Shown here in pieces: positions 17,504 to 26,934 of a stretch of DNA of 62,314 bases. The notes below the pieces were generated by a model. That model searched no databases and was not told the origin of the DNA. It was given only the letters and a program-made list of their open reading frames with translations. The position numbers and the translations under genes were made by a program. Location: assembly GCA_003534295.1 (NCBI GenBank), contig DPDV01000011.1, positions 1-62,314 of the forward strand, read 5' to 3'. Source of the stretch: Clostridiales bacterium (GTDB lineage: Bacteria; Bacillota; Clostridia; TANB77; CAG-508). Numbering within the stretch: the stretch's first letter is position 1; each line of letters opens with the position of its first letter.

Positions 17504-18937
17504 TTAAATTTTTAAAACTCCACCTATTGTTCTATTTGTAGTTGCTTCATCATGGCAAGAAAGTATTGATGCTCCTCCTGCGATTACTATTATGTCATCC
17601 TTTTTTACATAGTTATATTTTTTTGCTATTTCTATGCCGTTATTTATCATTTTGTCTATGTCTTCATCTTTATCAACTAATATTGGATTAATATTCCATA
17701 ATAAAGCCATTTGTCTATATGTTATTTCATTATCTGTTATTATATATATTGGGCATTGAGGAAAAAATCCTGCCAACATTGTTGCTGTTCTTCCTGTATT
17801 TGTATATGCAAATATAGCTTTTGCATTAAGTTCCATTGCTGTAGTACAAGTTGAATAATTTAAGCTATACTCTAAATCTTTGTTTTCTTTAGCATATTCC
17901 TTATTTTTAAATCTTTTCCAATATTTAATAGAATCTTCTATTGTTTCACTTATTTTTGCCATTGTTTTAACACATTCTATTGGATATATTCCTGTAGCCG
18001 ACTCTCCCGAGAGCATTATTGAGGTACTCATATCATATATAGCATTAGCAACATCACTTACCTCTGCCCTTGTAGGTCTTGGATTTAATATCATAGACTC
18101 CAACATTTGCGTAGCCGTTATTACAGGCTTTCCTGCTTTAGCACATTTAGATATAAATTCTTTTTGCCTTACTGGTACTTCTTCCATAGGAATTTCTACA
18201 CCTAAATCTCCTCTTGCAACCATAATTCCATCAGATACTTCCAAAATTTTATCAAAGTTGTTTATACCTTCTCTATTTTCTATTTTAGAAATTATTTTTA
18301 TATGTGTTCCATCATTTTCTTCTAGTATTTTTCTTATTGCAAGGACATCTTCTGGCTTTCTAACAAAAGAAGCTGCTATGTAGTCAAACCCTGCTATAAT
18401 TCCAAATTTTATATCATCTATATCTTTTTGAGTAATGCTTGGTAAATTAATATTCATTCCAGGTATGTTTATACTTTTTCTGTTTGTAAGTTTTCCTCCG
18501 TTTATAACTTCACATATGATGTCTTTTCCATCAATTTTTTTAACAATAGTTTCTATTGTTCCATCATTAATCAATATTTTTGTGCCTATTTGTACTTCAT
18601 TATATAAATTCTTATATGTAATAGACACCTTTGTTTTATTTCCCAAAATATCTTCATTTGTTAAAGTAAACACATCACCATTTTCTAGTACAATTTCATC
18701 ATTAGCAAATTTTCCTATTCTTATTTCTGGTCCTTTTGTATCTAATAATAATGATATTGGCTTGTTAACTCTTTTTCTAACTTCTTTTACTCTTTCAATT
18801 CTATCTTGCTGTTCCTCGTAATTTCCATGAGAAAAATTTATTCTAGCAACATCCATTCCTGCTAACATGAGTTTTTCTAATATATCTGGATTATCAACAG
18901 CAGGTCCTAATGTACATATAATTTTTGTTTTGCGCAT
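17504..18937 (-). CDS. pyk: pyruvate kinase
   Basis: This 477-residue enzyme makes pyruvate and ATP from phosphoenolpyruvate and ADP. The visible signature sequences are MRKTKIICTLGPA, INFSHGNYEEQ, DTKGPEIRIG, the metal/substrate segment around IISKIENREG, MVARGDLGVEIP, and the ITATQMLESM loop. It ends at TIGGVLKI without the extra C-terminal PEP-utiliser domain found in some Bacillota. It follows the phosphorylase gene by about 78 nt, so glycogen breakdown and lower glycolysis genes are neighbours. Confidence 0.97.
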   Translation of the reverse strand: MRKTKIICTLGPAVDNPDILEKLMLAGMDVARINFSHGNYEEQQDRIERVKEVRKRVNKPISLLLDTKGPEIRIGKFANDEIVLENGDVFTLTNEDILGNKTKVSITYKNLYNEVQIGTKILINDGTIETIVKKIDGKDIICEVINGGKLTNRKSINIPGMNINLPSITQKDIDDIKFGIIAGFDYIAASFVRKPEDVLAIRKILEENDGTHIKIISKIENREGINNFDKILEVSDGIMVARGDLGVEIPMEEVPVRQKEFISKCAKAGKPVITATQMLESMILNPRPTRAEVSDVANAIYDMSTSIMLSGESATGIYPIECVKTMAKISETIEDSIKYWKRFKNKEYAKENKDLEYSLNYSTCTTAMELNAKAIFAYTNTGRTATMLAGFFPQCPIYIITDNEITYRQMALLWNINPILVDKDEDIDKMINNGIEIAKKYNYVKKDDIIVIAGGASILSCHDEATTNRTIGGVLKI

Positions 18938-19015
18938 TTTCCTATTCCTTATAAATATATTTAGGTTTTTTGGGGATTAACCTATAAACCCATATATCAT
19001 TATATTTTATATAAC

Positions 19016-21580
19016 TTATTTTGTTATCCATTTTACTAAATTCAAATTCGCAGAATCTAATAGCATTTCGTGTTTTGGCATAACCCTAAAAGTATATCCA
19101 TAGTTTCCACCATTTTTCAAATTAACTTTTGTAATATATTCATATATTTTGTTTTCTACGTCTGAGCTTTTCATTTTCATTGGAATTATTGTTACATCAT
19201 CTACAACACCGTTTTCTTCAATTTTTCCGTAATATACTTGAACCTCTACATTGTCTGGCAATACGTTTGGCAACTCTACTTTACACTTAACTTCAATATT
19301 ATTACCTGCATCTATTGTAATATTATCTAAATTATTTTCCTGTGTAATTTTAATGTCATCCCAGTTATTATATAATTCTTGCTTCCACAAATTATATGTT
19401 GCAACATTTTCTAAACTTGAGTAATATCTATTATATAAATCACATAATGGCAAATACAACTTTTCTGTATAATCTATTAGCATTCTCGATGTACTAAATC
19501 TTCCACCTGTTGACATTATCGAATTTTTCATTAATTCAACCCATTTTGTAGGTATACCTTTTTCATTTTTATCATAGTATGTTGGTATAACTTTATGTTC
19601 CAATATGTCATATAAACTGTCGCTGTCTGCTTTATCCTGTATTTCATAATTATCATAATCTTTGTTTTGGCCTATTGCCCAACCATTTTTCGAGTTATAC
19701 CCTTCTGCCCACCAGCCATCTAATATACTTAAATTTACAACTCCATTTACAGATGCTTTTTGTCCACTAGTGCCTGATGCTTCCATTGGTCTTCTTGGGT
19801 TGTTAAGCCATACATCTACGCCAGAAATTAAATACCTTGACATTGCTATATTGTAATTTTCTAATAAGAAAACTTTGCCCTTAAATTGTGGTTTCATAGA
19901 TATTTCATGTATAAACTTTATTAAATCTTGCCCTTCTTTGTCTGCTGGATGTGCTTTTCCTGCAAATATTATCTGTATTGGTTTACCACTATCACTAAAT
20001 ATTTGTGTAATTCTTTCTAAATCCTTAAATATCAGTGTTGCTCTTTTATATGTCGCAAATCTTCTTGCAAAACCTATTGTCAAAGCATTAGGATTTAATC
20101 CTGACACTATTTTGTTTATTTCTTCGTAATTATATCCTGTTCTTCTTAACCTTGATATTGTACTACTTTTAACAACTTCTAATAACTTTTGCTTTCTAGC
20201 ATTATGCTCTTCCCATAGTCTATCATCAGGTATTGTTTTAATTTTTTCCCAAGTCTCGTCACACTGTATATTATCTTGCCAATAAGGAACTAAATATTTA
20301 TTATATAATTTCTTTAATGATGGTGCGAGCCATGTACAAGTATGTATTCCATTTGTAACATATGTTATTGGTGATTCATTTGCTGCTATATTAGGCCATA
20401 TTTCACTAAATAGTTCTCTTGATACTGCTCCATGAAGCTTACTAACTCCATTCTTTTTTCCTGCAATTTTTAGAGCCAAAATTCCCATATTAAAAGAATT
20501 TTCCAATCCGTCTTTTGGTTTCATTCCTAACTTCATAAAATCTACTTTTTGTATTCCCAATTCATTCCAATAATCTTTAAAATATTTTTCTATTAAGTTT
20601 AGTGGAAAAATATCGTTTCCTGCCGGTACTGGAGTATGTGTTGTAAATACAGTTTTAGAGCTTACAATATCTCTTGCTATTTCAAAAGATACCTTTTTCT
20701 CTTTAATGATATTTTCTATTAATTTTAAAGTTAAAAATGCAGAATGTCCCTCATTCATATGGTAAACAGTTGGGTTTAATCCTAATGTACGTAATAATTC
20801 AATTCCTGCCATTCCCAAAACTATTTCTTGACATATACGCATTTCCTGATCTCCGCCATATAGAGTTTTAGTAATTTTTCTATATTCTTCTATATTTTTA
20901 TCTATATCAGAGTCCATTAAATACAATGTTACTCTTCCCACTAATATTTTCCATACCTTTAAATACAATTTCTTTTTTGGAAGCTGTACTGAAATAATAA
21001 CATCATTGTTTTCACAATCTCTTACTGGTATTATTGGTAATGCTGATATATCAATCTCGTTATATTCTGTTTCTTGAATTCCATTGCCATTAATTTTTTG
21101 ATTAAAATAGCCATTTTTATACAACAATCCAACTGCTACAAATGGAATTCCCAAGTCACTTGCTGATTTTAAATGGTCGCCAGAAAGAATTCCTAATCCA
21201 CCAGAATAAATTGGCAATGTTTCGTCCAACCCATATTCCGCCGAAAAATATGCTATTAAGTCATTCTTATTGTTAGGATACTTTTTACTAAACCATGTTA
21301 TTTTACTATTCATGTAATCTTCATAATCTTCTACAATTTTGTCATATTCCTTAAGAAATTCCTCATTTTCTACAATCTTTTCTAATTTTTCTTGAGAAAC
21401 TTGCTTTAAAAATTTAACTGGATTTTTTCCAATGTTCTCCCATAAATCTATATCAATTTCTTTAAATAACTTTAAAAATTCCGTGTTCCAAGCCCACCAT
21501 AAATTATTAGCTATTTTAGACAATTTGTCTATTCTCTTTGGCAATTGTGGATTAACTGTTATCCTATTAAATACATACAT
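19016..21580 (-). CDS. glgP: alpha-glucan (glycogen) phosphorylase
   Basis: The 854-residue enzyme belongs to the alpha-glucan phosphorylase subfamily (GT35, about 850 residues) that releases glucose 1-phosphate from glycogen or maltodextrin. It has the N-terminal DUF3417-like start (LSKIANNLWWAWN), the phrases AYFSAEYGL and SGGLGILSGDHLKSASDLG, and VYHMNEGHSAF. The C-terminal pyridoxal-phosphate region contains PMEASGTSGQKASVNG with the conserved Lys. A strong AAGGAGG precedes the ATG. It works upstream of pyruvate kinase in storage-carbohydrate use. Confidence 0.95.
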   Translation of the reverse strand: MYVFNRITVNPQLPKRIDKLSKIANNLWWAWNTEFLKLFKEIDIDLWENIGKNPVKFLKQVSQEKLEKIVENEEFLKEYDKIVEDYEDYMNSKITWFSKKYPNNKNDLIAYFSAEYGLDETLPIYSGGLGILSGDHLKSASDLGIPFVAVGLLYKNGYFNQKINGNGIQETEYNEIDISALPIIPVRDCENNDVIISVQLPKKKLYLKVWKILVGRVTLYLMDSDIDKNIEEYRKITKTLYGGDQEMRICQEIVLGMAGIELLRTLGLNPTVYHMNEGHSAFLTLKLIENIIKEKKVSFEIARDIVSSKTVFTTHTPVPAGNDIFPLNLIEKYFKDYWNELGIQKVDFMKLGMKPKDGLENSFNMGILALKIAGKKNGVSKLHGAVSRELFSEIWPNIAANESPITYVTNGIHTCTWLAPSLKKLYNKYLVPYWQDNIQCDETWEKIKTIPDDRLWEEHNARKQKLLEVVKSSTISRLRRTGYNYEEINKIVSGLNPNALTIGFARRFATYKRATLIFKDLERITQIFSDSGKPIQIIFAGKAHPADKEGQDLIKFIHEISMKPQFKGKVFLLENYNIAMSRYLISGVDVWLNNPRRPMEASGTSGQKASVNGVVNLSILDGWWAEGYNSKNGWAIGQNKDYDNYEIQDKADSDSLYDILEHKVIPTYYDKNEKGIPTKWVELMKNSIMSTGGRFSTSRMLIDYTEKLYLPLCDLYNRYYSSLENVATYNLWKQELYNNWDDIKITQENNLDNITIDAGNNIEVKCKVELPNVLPDNVEVQVYYGKIEENGVVDDVTIIPMKMKSSDVENKIYEYITKVNLKNGGNYGYTFRVMPKHEMLLDSANLNLVKWITK

Positions 21581-21659
21581 ATTTTTTCCTCCTTAGGTAC
21601 CTTAAAAATTTCCTTTGTAACTTTTATTCTATTATCTACTAACTTATTCATTTTGTCAA

Positions 21660-22922
21660 TTATTTTAAATTTAAAAACTTAATATCTTTTTCTGTATATT
21701 CTTCTGGATTTAAGCCAACTTTTCCCTTCATATTTATTAGCATTGCTAATAATAAAATTGTGTAAATTGTACCTATTATTAGTAGTGTGTTAGCTGTAGT
21801 TGTATATTTTAATAATATTGATGAAATAAGTGCAATAATGCATCTTGATATATTTTCTACCAAATTATATACAGAAGAAATTTTATTTCTTATTTTATGA
21901 GTTGTAAAATTATTTAAATATCTTTTTATCAATATGTAAAATGGTCCTTTCATTACATATTGTATTATGTATAGTAATATCAGTATAACTATAACAAACA
22001 TAAATGGTATATTACTTTTTGCCACTACTCCTAATATTATGCAAGAAACCGTTACAGGAATAGATAATACTGCTAATGTTCTATTTTTTAATTTATTATG
22101 AAATTTGTTTTGGTTCATTGTTGTTATTCCAGAAATAATTTCTAATAATGCAAATATTACACCAAAATATTGCTCTGGAAGTCTAATTTCGTCAAGCAAA
22201 CTAGTTCTTAATGTCGTTAAAATAGCTAATAAACCATAAAATAATGCACCAAATAAAATCAAATTAATTAATCTAGGCGATTTTAATATATCTTTTAGTA
22301 ACCCTTTTGTATTTTCTTTGTGATTTTCTTTAACTTCATTTCTTTCATCATCTATCTCTTTAAATTTAAAACACAACAATGTTGCAATTACACTCATTAT
22401 TAAGCATAAAACCATTGGTATATATGGATTTATAACATATAAAAATCCTGCTGCAAATGATGCAACCGAGTTTATATAATAATAGTAACTGGTTGCTTTA
22501 CCATCTATTTTTGCAAATAAGCTACCTCTTTTGGGATTTCTGGGAATACTGTCATACAACATATTGGTTTCGCATATTCCCTTTATTAAATATCCTAAAG
22601 AAGAAAATAGTTGAAATGCAAAAACATACCATATATTTTGTGCAAAAATCAAAATTGATATAGATAATACAATTGATATATTAGCAAAAATCAAACTTTT
22701 TCTTTTTCCTTGTTTTTCTATAAATTTTGTAAATGGTATAAGTAATAACATTTTAAATATTGGGTATGCCGCTTCTGTTAATAGCACCTCTGATGGAGAA
22801 AGGTTTTTCACTTGTGTTAAAAATAAAAATGCTATTGAATAGTAAAAAAACATGTCCCATGCAAATGCTTTATATAGTGGATATATTTGTATATTTCTTT
22901 CATTTGCTACTGTATTTTCCAT
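21660..22922 (-). CDS. MFS transporter
   Basis: The 420-residue protein has about 12 hydrophobic helices and the MFS loop-2 pattern near residues 60-75 (FTKFIEKQGKRKSLIF). The substrate is not evident. The start ATG at 22922 has only a weak ribosome binding site (TTTGGTGAT). It is on the same strand as glgP, 79 nt upstream, and may be co-transcribed. Confidence 0.8.
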   Translation of the reverse strand: MENTVANERNIQIYPLYKAFAWDMFFYYSIAFLFLTQVKNLSPSEVLLTEAAYPIFKMLLLIPFTKFIEKQGKRKSLIFANISIVLSISILIFAQNIWYVFAFQLFSSLGYLIKGICETNMLYDSIPRNPKRGSLFAKIDGKATSYYYYINSVASFAAGFLYVINPYIPMVLCLIMSVIATLLCFKFKEIDDERNEVKENHKENTKGLLKDILKSPRLINLILFGALFYGLLAILTTLRTSLLDEIRLPEQYFGVIFALLEIISGITTMNQNKFHNKLKNRTLAVLSIPVTVSCIILGVVAKSNIPFMFVIVILILLYIIQYVMKGPFYILIKRYLNNFTTHKIRNKISSVYNLVENISRCIIALISSILLKYTTTANTLLIIGTIYTILLLAMLINMKGKVGLNPEEYTEKDIKFLNLK

Positions 22923-22979
22923 TCATTATCACCAAATATATTAAATTACATTTATTAGGTCTTGTCAAGGGAAAAATAA

Positions 22980-23004
22980 CCCCTGCCTGATAACCAAGCA
23001 GGGG
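22980..23004 (-). terminator. terminator of the small lipoprotein gene
   Basis: Arms CCCCTGC and GCAGGGG enclose an 11-nt loop, followed on the minus strand by TTATTTTT. It is the most GC-rich hairpin in the window and lies downstream of the GC-richer gene at 23060. Confidence 0.8.
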
Positions 23005-23059
23005 CATTCTATCTTGAAATTACAAATTGCATACAATCAGTAATTTCATATTTTTCATT

Positions 23060-23356
23060 TTATTTTGTGACCTTATAAGTTACAAAATAAAATGATGGTG
23101 ACGAACCAATATCTACTATCTCGATATGGTCCATGCCACTTACCGAATTCAAAAACATCAGATATTCCTGTGAATCTGTTGTTTCATAATGGTACCACCC
23201 TGCCTTCATTTTTTCGGCATTAATGATGTATCCATCCTCCAATTCGACAACGGTATAGCCGTTGCCTTTGTTACTCTTGCAAGCAGCAAAAGCAACAACA
23301 ATGGTTACTGTAATCATCAGTAACACTACTCCAACAATCAAGAGCCGCTTTTTCAT
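23060..23356 (-). CDS. small putative lipoprotein, unknown function
   Basis: The 98-residue protein begins with a hydrophobic signal (MKKRLLIVGVVLLMITVTIV) ending in AFAAC, a borderline lipobox, so Cys25 or so may be lipidated. The mature 70 residues, with the phrase YIINAEKMKAGWYHYETTDS, were not recognised. It has its own promoter-like TATAAT (minus strand, 23401-23406), an AAAAGGAG site and a GC-rich terminator. Base composition and codon choice (GCC, AAC, CTC) are richer in G and C than in the neighbours. This single-gene unit looks acquired by transfer. Confidence 0.65.
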   Translation of the reverse strand: MKKRLLIVGVVLLMITVTIVVAFAACKSNKGNGYTVVELEDGYIINAEKMKAGWYHYETTDSQEYLMFLNSVSGMDHIEIVDIGSSPSFYFVTYKVTK

Positions 23357-23540
23357 CTAAGCTCCTTTTCTTTTGGCTTAGCAGCCAAAATAGTACAATT
23401 ATTATACTTCGCTGTACCCACGAATACTTAGAATTTAGTTATAACATCGATTTCATTTAAAGTCAATCTTTTTTTCAAAATTAATATTGGCCCTTAAATT
23501 AAAAGTAATAGGGAAAATTATAAAATATAGGAATAATTTG

Positions 23541-23569
23541 TTGTAAAAATTTATTTTTATTGCTATAAT
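23541..23569 (+). promoter_or_regulatory. sigma-A-type promoter for the transglycosylase gene
   Basis: TTGTAA (23541-23546), a 17-bp spacer and TATAAT (23564-23569) form a good vegetative promoter. The stretch 23357-23661 contains this promoter, the upstream region of the lipoprotein gene and otherwise only AT-rich sequence. Confidence 0.75.
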
Positions 23570-23661
23570 AAAAATAAACTGAAATGAGGATAATCCATGC
23601 TCTTCTAAGATTCATAATAATATTTAGATGAACAAATAAAAAACATTTAGGAGTTTAGAAT

Positions 23662-23742
23662 ATGGCTGTTGCTATTGTCGTCAATAGTGATAACAACGTT
23701 TTTGACTTAGTGGTTGAACTTATGCTGTTAACTAAGAGGTGA
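23662..23742 (+). CDS. possible 26-residue leader peptide
   Basis: An ATG with TTTAGGAG upstream opens a 26-codon frame (MAVAIVVNSDNNVFDLVVEL, then MLLTKR). Its last codons, AAG AGG TGA, also provide the ribosome binding site for the transglycosylase start five nucleotides later. This arrangement suggests translational coupling. No family was recognised, and it could be a chance frame. Confidence 0.35.
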   Translation: MAVAIVVNSDNNVFDLVVELMLLTKR

Positions 23743-23746
23743 TTTT

Positions 23747-24448
23747 GTGAAGATTTTTAAAAGAATATTAATATTTTTGTTGTTTTGTGTATTAACTATT
23801 ATCTCTATTTTATATTTTAAAGGTTATAAATTATATAAAGACAGTATTGATGAGGTAAGTTTAACAAATATGGTTACTGAACTTCAAACTGGCAATAACT
23901 ATGTTTCTATAGATAGTTTACCAGATTATTATAAAAATGCTGTAATTGCTGTTGAAGATCATCGCTTTGAAAAGCATGGAGCAATTGACTTTATTGCTAT
24001 TGGCAGAGCCATTGTAAGAAATGTTTCTAATTTTAAACTTTTAGAAGGTGGCAGTACAATTACCCAGCAAGTTGCCAACAATTTATACTTTATTGATACT
24101 GATACCCCGGCACTTATTAGAAAAGTCGCAGAAATTTTTGTTGCATTTGATTTAGAAAAGCAATATTCTAAAAAGCAGATTTTAGAGTTATATGTTAACA
24201 CAATTTATTTTGGCGACGGCTATTATGGAATAAAGGAAGCTTGTAATGGTTATTTAACTAAAGAACCTCAAGAAATGACTTTATACGAGGCAACTATGTT
24301 AGCAGGCATTCCAAATGCTCCAAGTGTTTATGCTCCAACGCAAAATCCTGACTTAACAAAAAGCCGTCAAAAAAAGGTAATACAATCTATGGTAAAATAC
24401 GGATATCTTTCGGAGAACGAAGCAAATAAATTGATAGGAGTAGATTAA
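23747..24448 (+). CDS. monofunctional peptidoglycan glycosyltransferase (GT51)
   Basis: The 233-residue protein has an N-terminal membrane anchor (about 5-25) and a single GT51 domain. The catalytic Glu70 is in AVEDHRFEKHGAID. The motifs GGSTITQQVANNL, KKQILELYVNTIYFG and LAGIPNAPSVYAP are also present. It polymerises lipid II into glycan strands outside the membrane. There is no transpeptidase domain, so it is a monofunctional type. The start is GTG at 23747, with the ribosome binding site inside the preceding small frame. A hairpin terminator overlaps the 3' end. Confidence 0.93.
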   Translation: MKIFKRILIFLLFCVLTIISILYFKGYKLYKDSIDEVSLTNMVTELQTGNNYVSIDSLPDYYKNAVIAVEDHRFEKHGAIDFIAIGRAIVRNVSNFKLLEGGSTITQQVANNLYFIDTDTPALIRKVAEIFVAFDLEKQYSKKQILELYVNTIYFGDGYYGIKEACNGYLTKEPQEMTLYEATMLAGIPNAPSVYAPTQNPDLTKSRQKKVIQSMVKYGYLSENEANKLIGVD

Positions 24449-24462
24449 ATTTCTACTCCTAT
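24434..24462. terminator. hairpin terminator between mtgA-like gene and spoIIP
   Basis: Perfect 11-bp arms ATAGGAGTAGA and TCTACTCCTAT surround a 7-nt loop that includes the transglycosylase stop codon. The T-run is weak on both sides, so its efficiency is uncertain. Confidence 0.65.
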
Positions 24463-24477
24463 TGATTTACAAAAAAA

Positions 24478-25590
24478 CTAAAGCTCCCTTATTACTTTTG
24501 ATAAGTATTTCATGCTTGCTAGGCATTGTTCAAGTGTATTACCTGTTGCTCCTACTTCTATTATGCATGCTGCCTTAGATACAAACTGGTTATAATCTGA
24601 ATTTCTTAATATTATTGGCTTAAATAATCCTGGATATAATTCATTTGCTTTTTCCTGTACTTTTACAGCAAATTTTAAATTTTCTTGCCAATTTTCATGT
24701 TCATCTACACCACCATTTGAACCAATTACAAACATTAATTGTGCTGCATATTCCTCTCCTATTTTTACTGTTGGTGCATATGTGTTATCTCCTATTGCAT
24801 CTCTGTGTAAATCTAACACTATATCATATCCACTATTCTCTTTAAGTATTTTTTCCACTGTTTCTAATGAACTACTATATGATCCAGAATAAGAAGGGTA
24901 ATCATGATAACTTTCATCATGTATTATATTATATCCATATGGTTTTAAATAATTCTCTAACTCTCTGCCAACTCTTACTACCGAATAATTTCTATCTGTA
25001 GTTCTAAAATTACCTGTTTGTTTATATGGATATGCTTGACTTGGTGTATAGCTCTCGCATGTATGTGTATGAAAAATTAAAACATTTTTCATATTTATAT
25101 TTATATTTGGTGTTAGTATTTCCTTTGTAAGTTTGTTGTCTGTTCCATTTTTTACTTTTACTCCATTATATTCATCTGTAAATTTTGTTGGCACATTATT
25201 TTCCAACACTTCTGTTTTTACTCCTGTTTGTATTTCTTCAACTTTTTCATTTGTTGGCTGTTCTTCTATATTATTATTTTTCACTCTTTCTTCTCCATTA
25301 CTTGTAATTTTCTCTTCGTGTATTGTATCTATCATCGCTAATTCCATATTTAGCATCATTTTTAATGGTTCTATCTTTGGTGTTTTTGTTTCTGCTTTAT
25401 TCATAACTTTAATTCCTGGAATTGTTTGATTTATACATTCCAGAAATGTTTTGTCACTAAACTTATTTGTCAAAGCATTTTTATAAGTAGAAAAATATCT
25501 AGTAAGTGCAACTACAACTGTTATTACTATAGTTAACTTTACTAGATATTTTACCACTTCTTTTATATTAATTACTGCTAAATTTATCAT
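24478..25590 (-). CDS. spoIIP: stage II sporulation protein P (SpoIIP)
   Basis: The 370-residue protein has an N-terminal membrane anchor (about 8-32), a variable linker, and a C-terminal SpoIIP hydrolase domain. The domain shows VLIFHTHTCESYTPS, NYSVVRVGRELENYL, DIVLDLHRDAIGD and the late IEVGATGNT. SpoIIP is an amidase and endopeptidase that works with SpoIID to thin septal peptidoglycan during engulfment. The start at 25590 (MINLAV) is chosen because AAAGGAG lies 11 nt upstream; an earlier in-frame ATG at 25614 has none. It is the last gene of a long minus-strand run that includes hisS. Confidence 0.92.
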   Translation of the reverse strand: MINLAVINIKEVVKYLVKLTIVITVVVALTRYFSTYKNALTNKFSDKTFLECINQTIPGIKVMNKAETKTPKIEPLKMMLNMELAMIDTIHEEKITSNGEERVKNNNIEEQPTNEKVEEIQTGVKTEVLENNVPTKFTDEYNGVKVKNGTDNKLTKEILTPNININMKNVLIFHTHTCESYTPSQAYPYKQTGNFRTTDRNYSVVRVGRELENYLKPYGYNIIHDESYHDYPSYSGSYSSSLETVEKILKENSGYDIVLDLHRDAIGDNTYAPTVKIGEEYAAQLMFVIGSNGGVDEHENWQENLKFAVKVQEKANELYPGLFKPIILRNSDYNQFVSKAACIIEVGATGNTLEQCLASMKYLSKVIREL

Positions 25591-25661
25591 CTTTATATTT
25601 TCTCCTTTGTCCATATGCTATTATATATTAATATATTCAAAGGATTATTTTTTTAGAACTG

Positions 25662-26912
25662 TTACTTTGCAATATCTTGCTTCCATTGTTCTTCTGATAA
25701 ATTTACTTCTATTTCTTCCCCTGTTTTCATATTTTTAATTTTTGCCTTTTGGCTTGCAATTTCTTCTTCGCCTATTGTTAAACAATATTCTGCATTCTTT
25801 TTATCTGCATATTTAAACTGCGCCTTTAAGCTTCTTTCTGATACATCTTTTTCTACATATATGCCTTTTTTTCTCAAATCCTGTGTGAGTTTTGTAGCAT
25901 ATATTCCGGCTTTTTTTCCAATGTTTGCTATATATATTTGCATATTCTTTGGCTCTATTGGATTTGCATTATATTTTTCATATATTTCTACTAATCGCTC
26001 CATTCCCATTGCAAAGCCTATTGCTGGTGTATCTGCTCCGCCTAATTCTTTTACTAATCCATCATATCTTCCACCTGCAAGAACTGTATACCCTTCATCT
26101 TTAGAAATAAATTCAAATACAGTTTTAGTATAGTAATCTAAACCTCTTACTATTCCAGTATCAATTGTATATTCTATGTTTAATTCTTTTAATGCGTTTT
26201 TTACATTTTCAAAATGTTCCTTACACTCATCACATAGATATTCTGTTATTGCAGGAGCATTTTTGTTATACTCTTTGCATGTTTTTTCCTTACAGTCTAA
26301 TATTCTCATTGGATTTTTTTCAAACCTTGATTTACACACGTCACAATACTTATCTAGGTTTGGTTCTATATACTCTTTTAATTTTTCTTGATATTTTTTT
26401 CTACATTCTGGGCAACCAATGCTATTTATAACTAATTCTATATTGGGAATATTGAATATTTTAAATAATTCATTAGCCATAAGTATTATTTCTACATCTG
26501 CCAAATACGAATTTGTTCCTAAAACTTCTGCACCAATCTGGTGAAATTCCCTAAGCCTTCCTTTTTGTACATTTTCGTATCTATACATCGACATATTGTA
26601 CCACATTTTAGTTGGTGATGGTAAACTAGACATTCCATTTTCTATATATGCTCTTACTACACCTGCTGTTCCTTCTGGTCTTAGTGTTATACTTCTCCCG
26701 CCTTTATCCTCAAAAGTATACATCTCTTTTTGTACAACATCTGTAGTTTCCCCAACGCCTCTTTGAAAAAGCTCTGTATTTTCAAAAACAGGAACTCTAA
26801 TTTCTTTAAAGCCATAGTTTGCAAATAGCTCTTTTGACTTTTCTTCTATGTACTGCCATTTATATGAATCTTGTGGCAATATATCTTTTGTTCCCTTAGG
26901 TTTTTGTATCAT
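25662..26912 (-). CDS. hisS: histidyl-tRNA synthetase
   Basis: This class II synthetase charges tRNA-His. It has the N-terminal KPKGTKDILP, motif 2 around TLRPEGTAGVVRAYIENG and GRLREFHQIGAE, the histidine-A motif RGLDYYTKTVFEF, and motif 3 GFAMGMERL. A C-terminal anticodon-binding domain follows (from about residue 325). A four-Cys insertion (CPECRKKY, CDVCKSRF, CDEC) may bind zinc. The start at 26912 (MIQKPKG) is preferred, since AAAGGA lies nine nucleotides upstream, over the ATG at 26921. It follows the MBL gene by 22 nt. Confidence 0.97.
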   Translation of the reverse strand: MIQKPKGTKDILPQDSYKWQYIEEKSKELFANYGFKEIRVPVFENTELFQRGVGETTDVVQKEMYTFEDKGGRSITLRPEGTAGVVRAYIENGMSSLPSPTKMWYNMSMYRYENVQKGRLREFHQIGAEVLGTNSYLADVEIILMANELFKIFNIPNIELVINSIGCPECRKKYQEKLKEYIEPNLDKYCDVCKSRFEKNPMRILDCKEKTCKEYNKNAPAITEYLCDECKEHFENVKNALKELNIEYTIDTGIVRGLDYYTKTVFEFISKDEGYTVLAGGRYDGLVKELGGADTPAIGFAMGMERLVEIYEKYNANPIEPKNMQIYIANIGKKAGIYATKLTQDLRKKGIYVEKDVSERSLKAQFKYADKKNAEYCLTIGEEEIASQKAKIKNMKTGEEIEVNLSEEQWKQDIAK

Positions 26913-26934
26913 TTTTTTCATTCCTTTCTTTTTT

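Noticed and set aside
26913..26934. T-box riboswitch before hisS
   Set aside because: The gap to the preceding gene is only 22 nt, with no room for a T-box; hisS is in an operon with the MBL gene.
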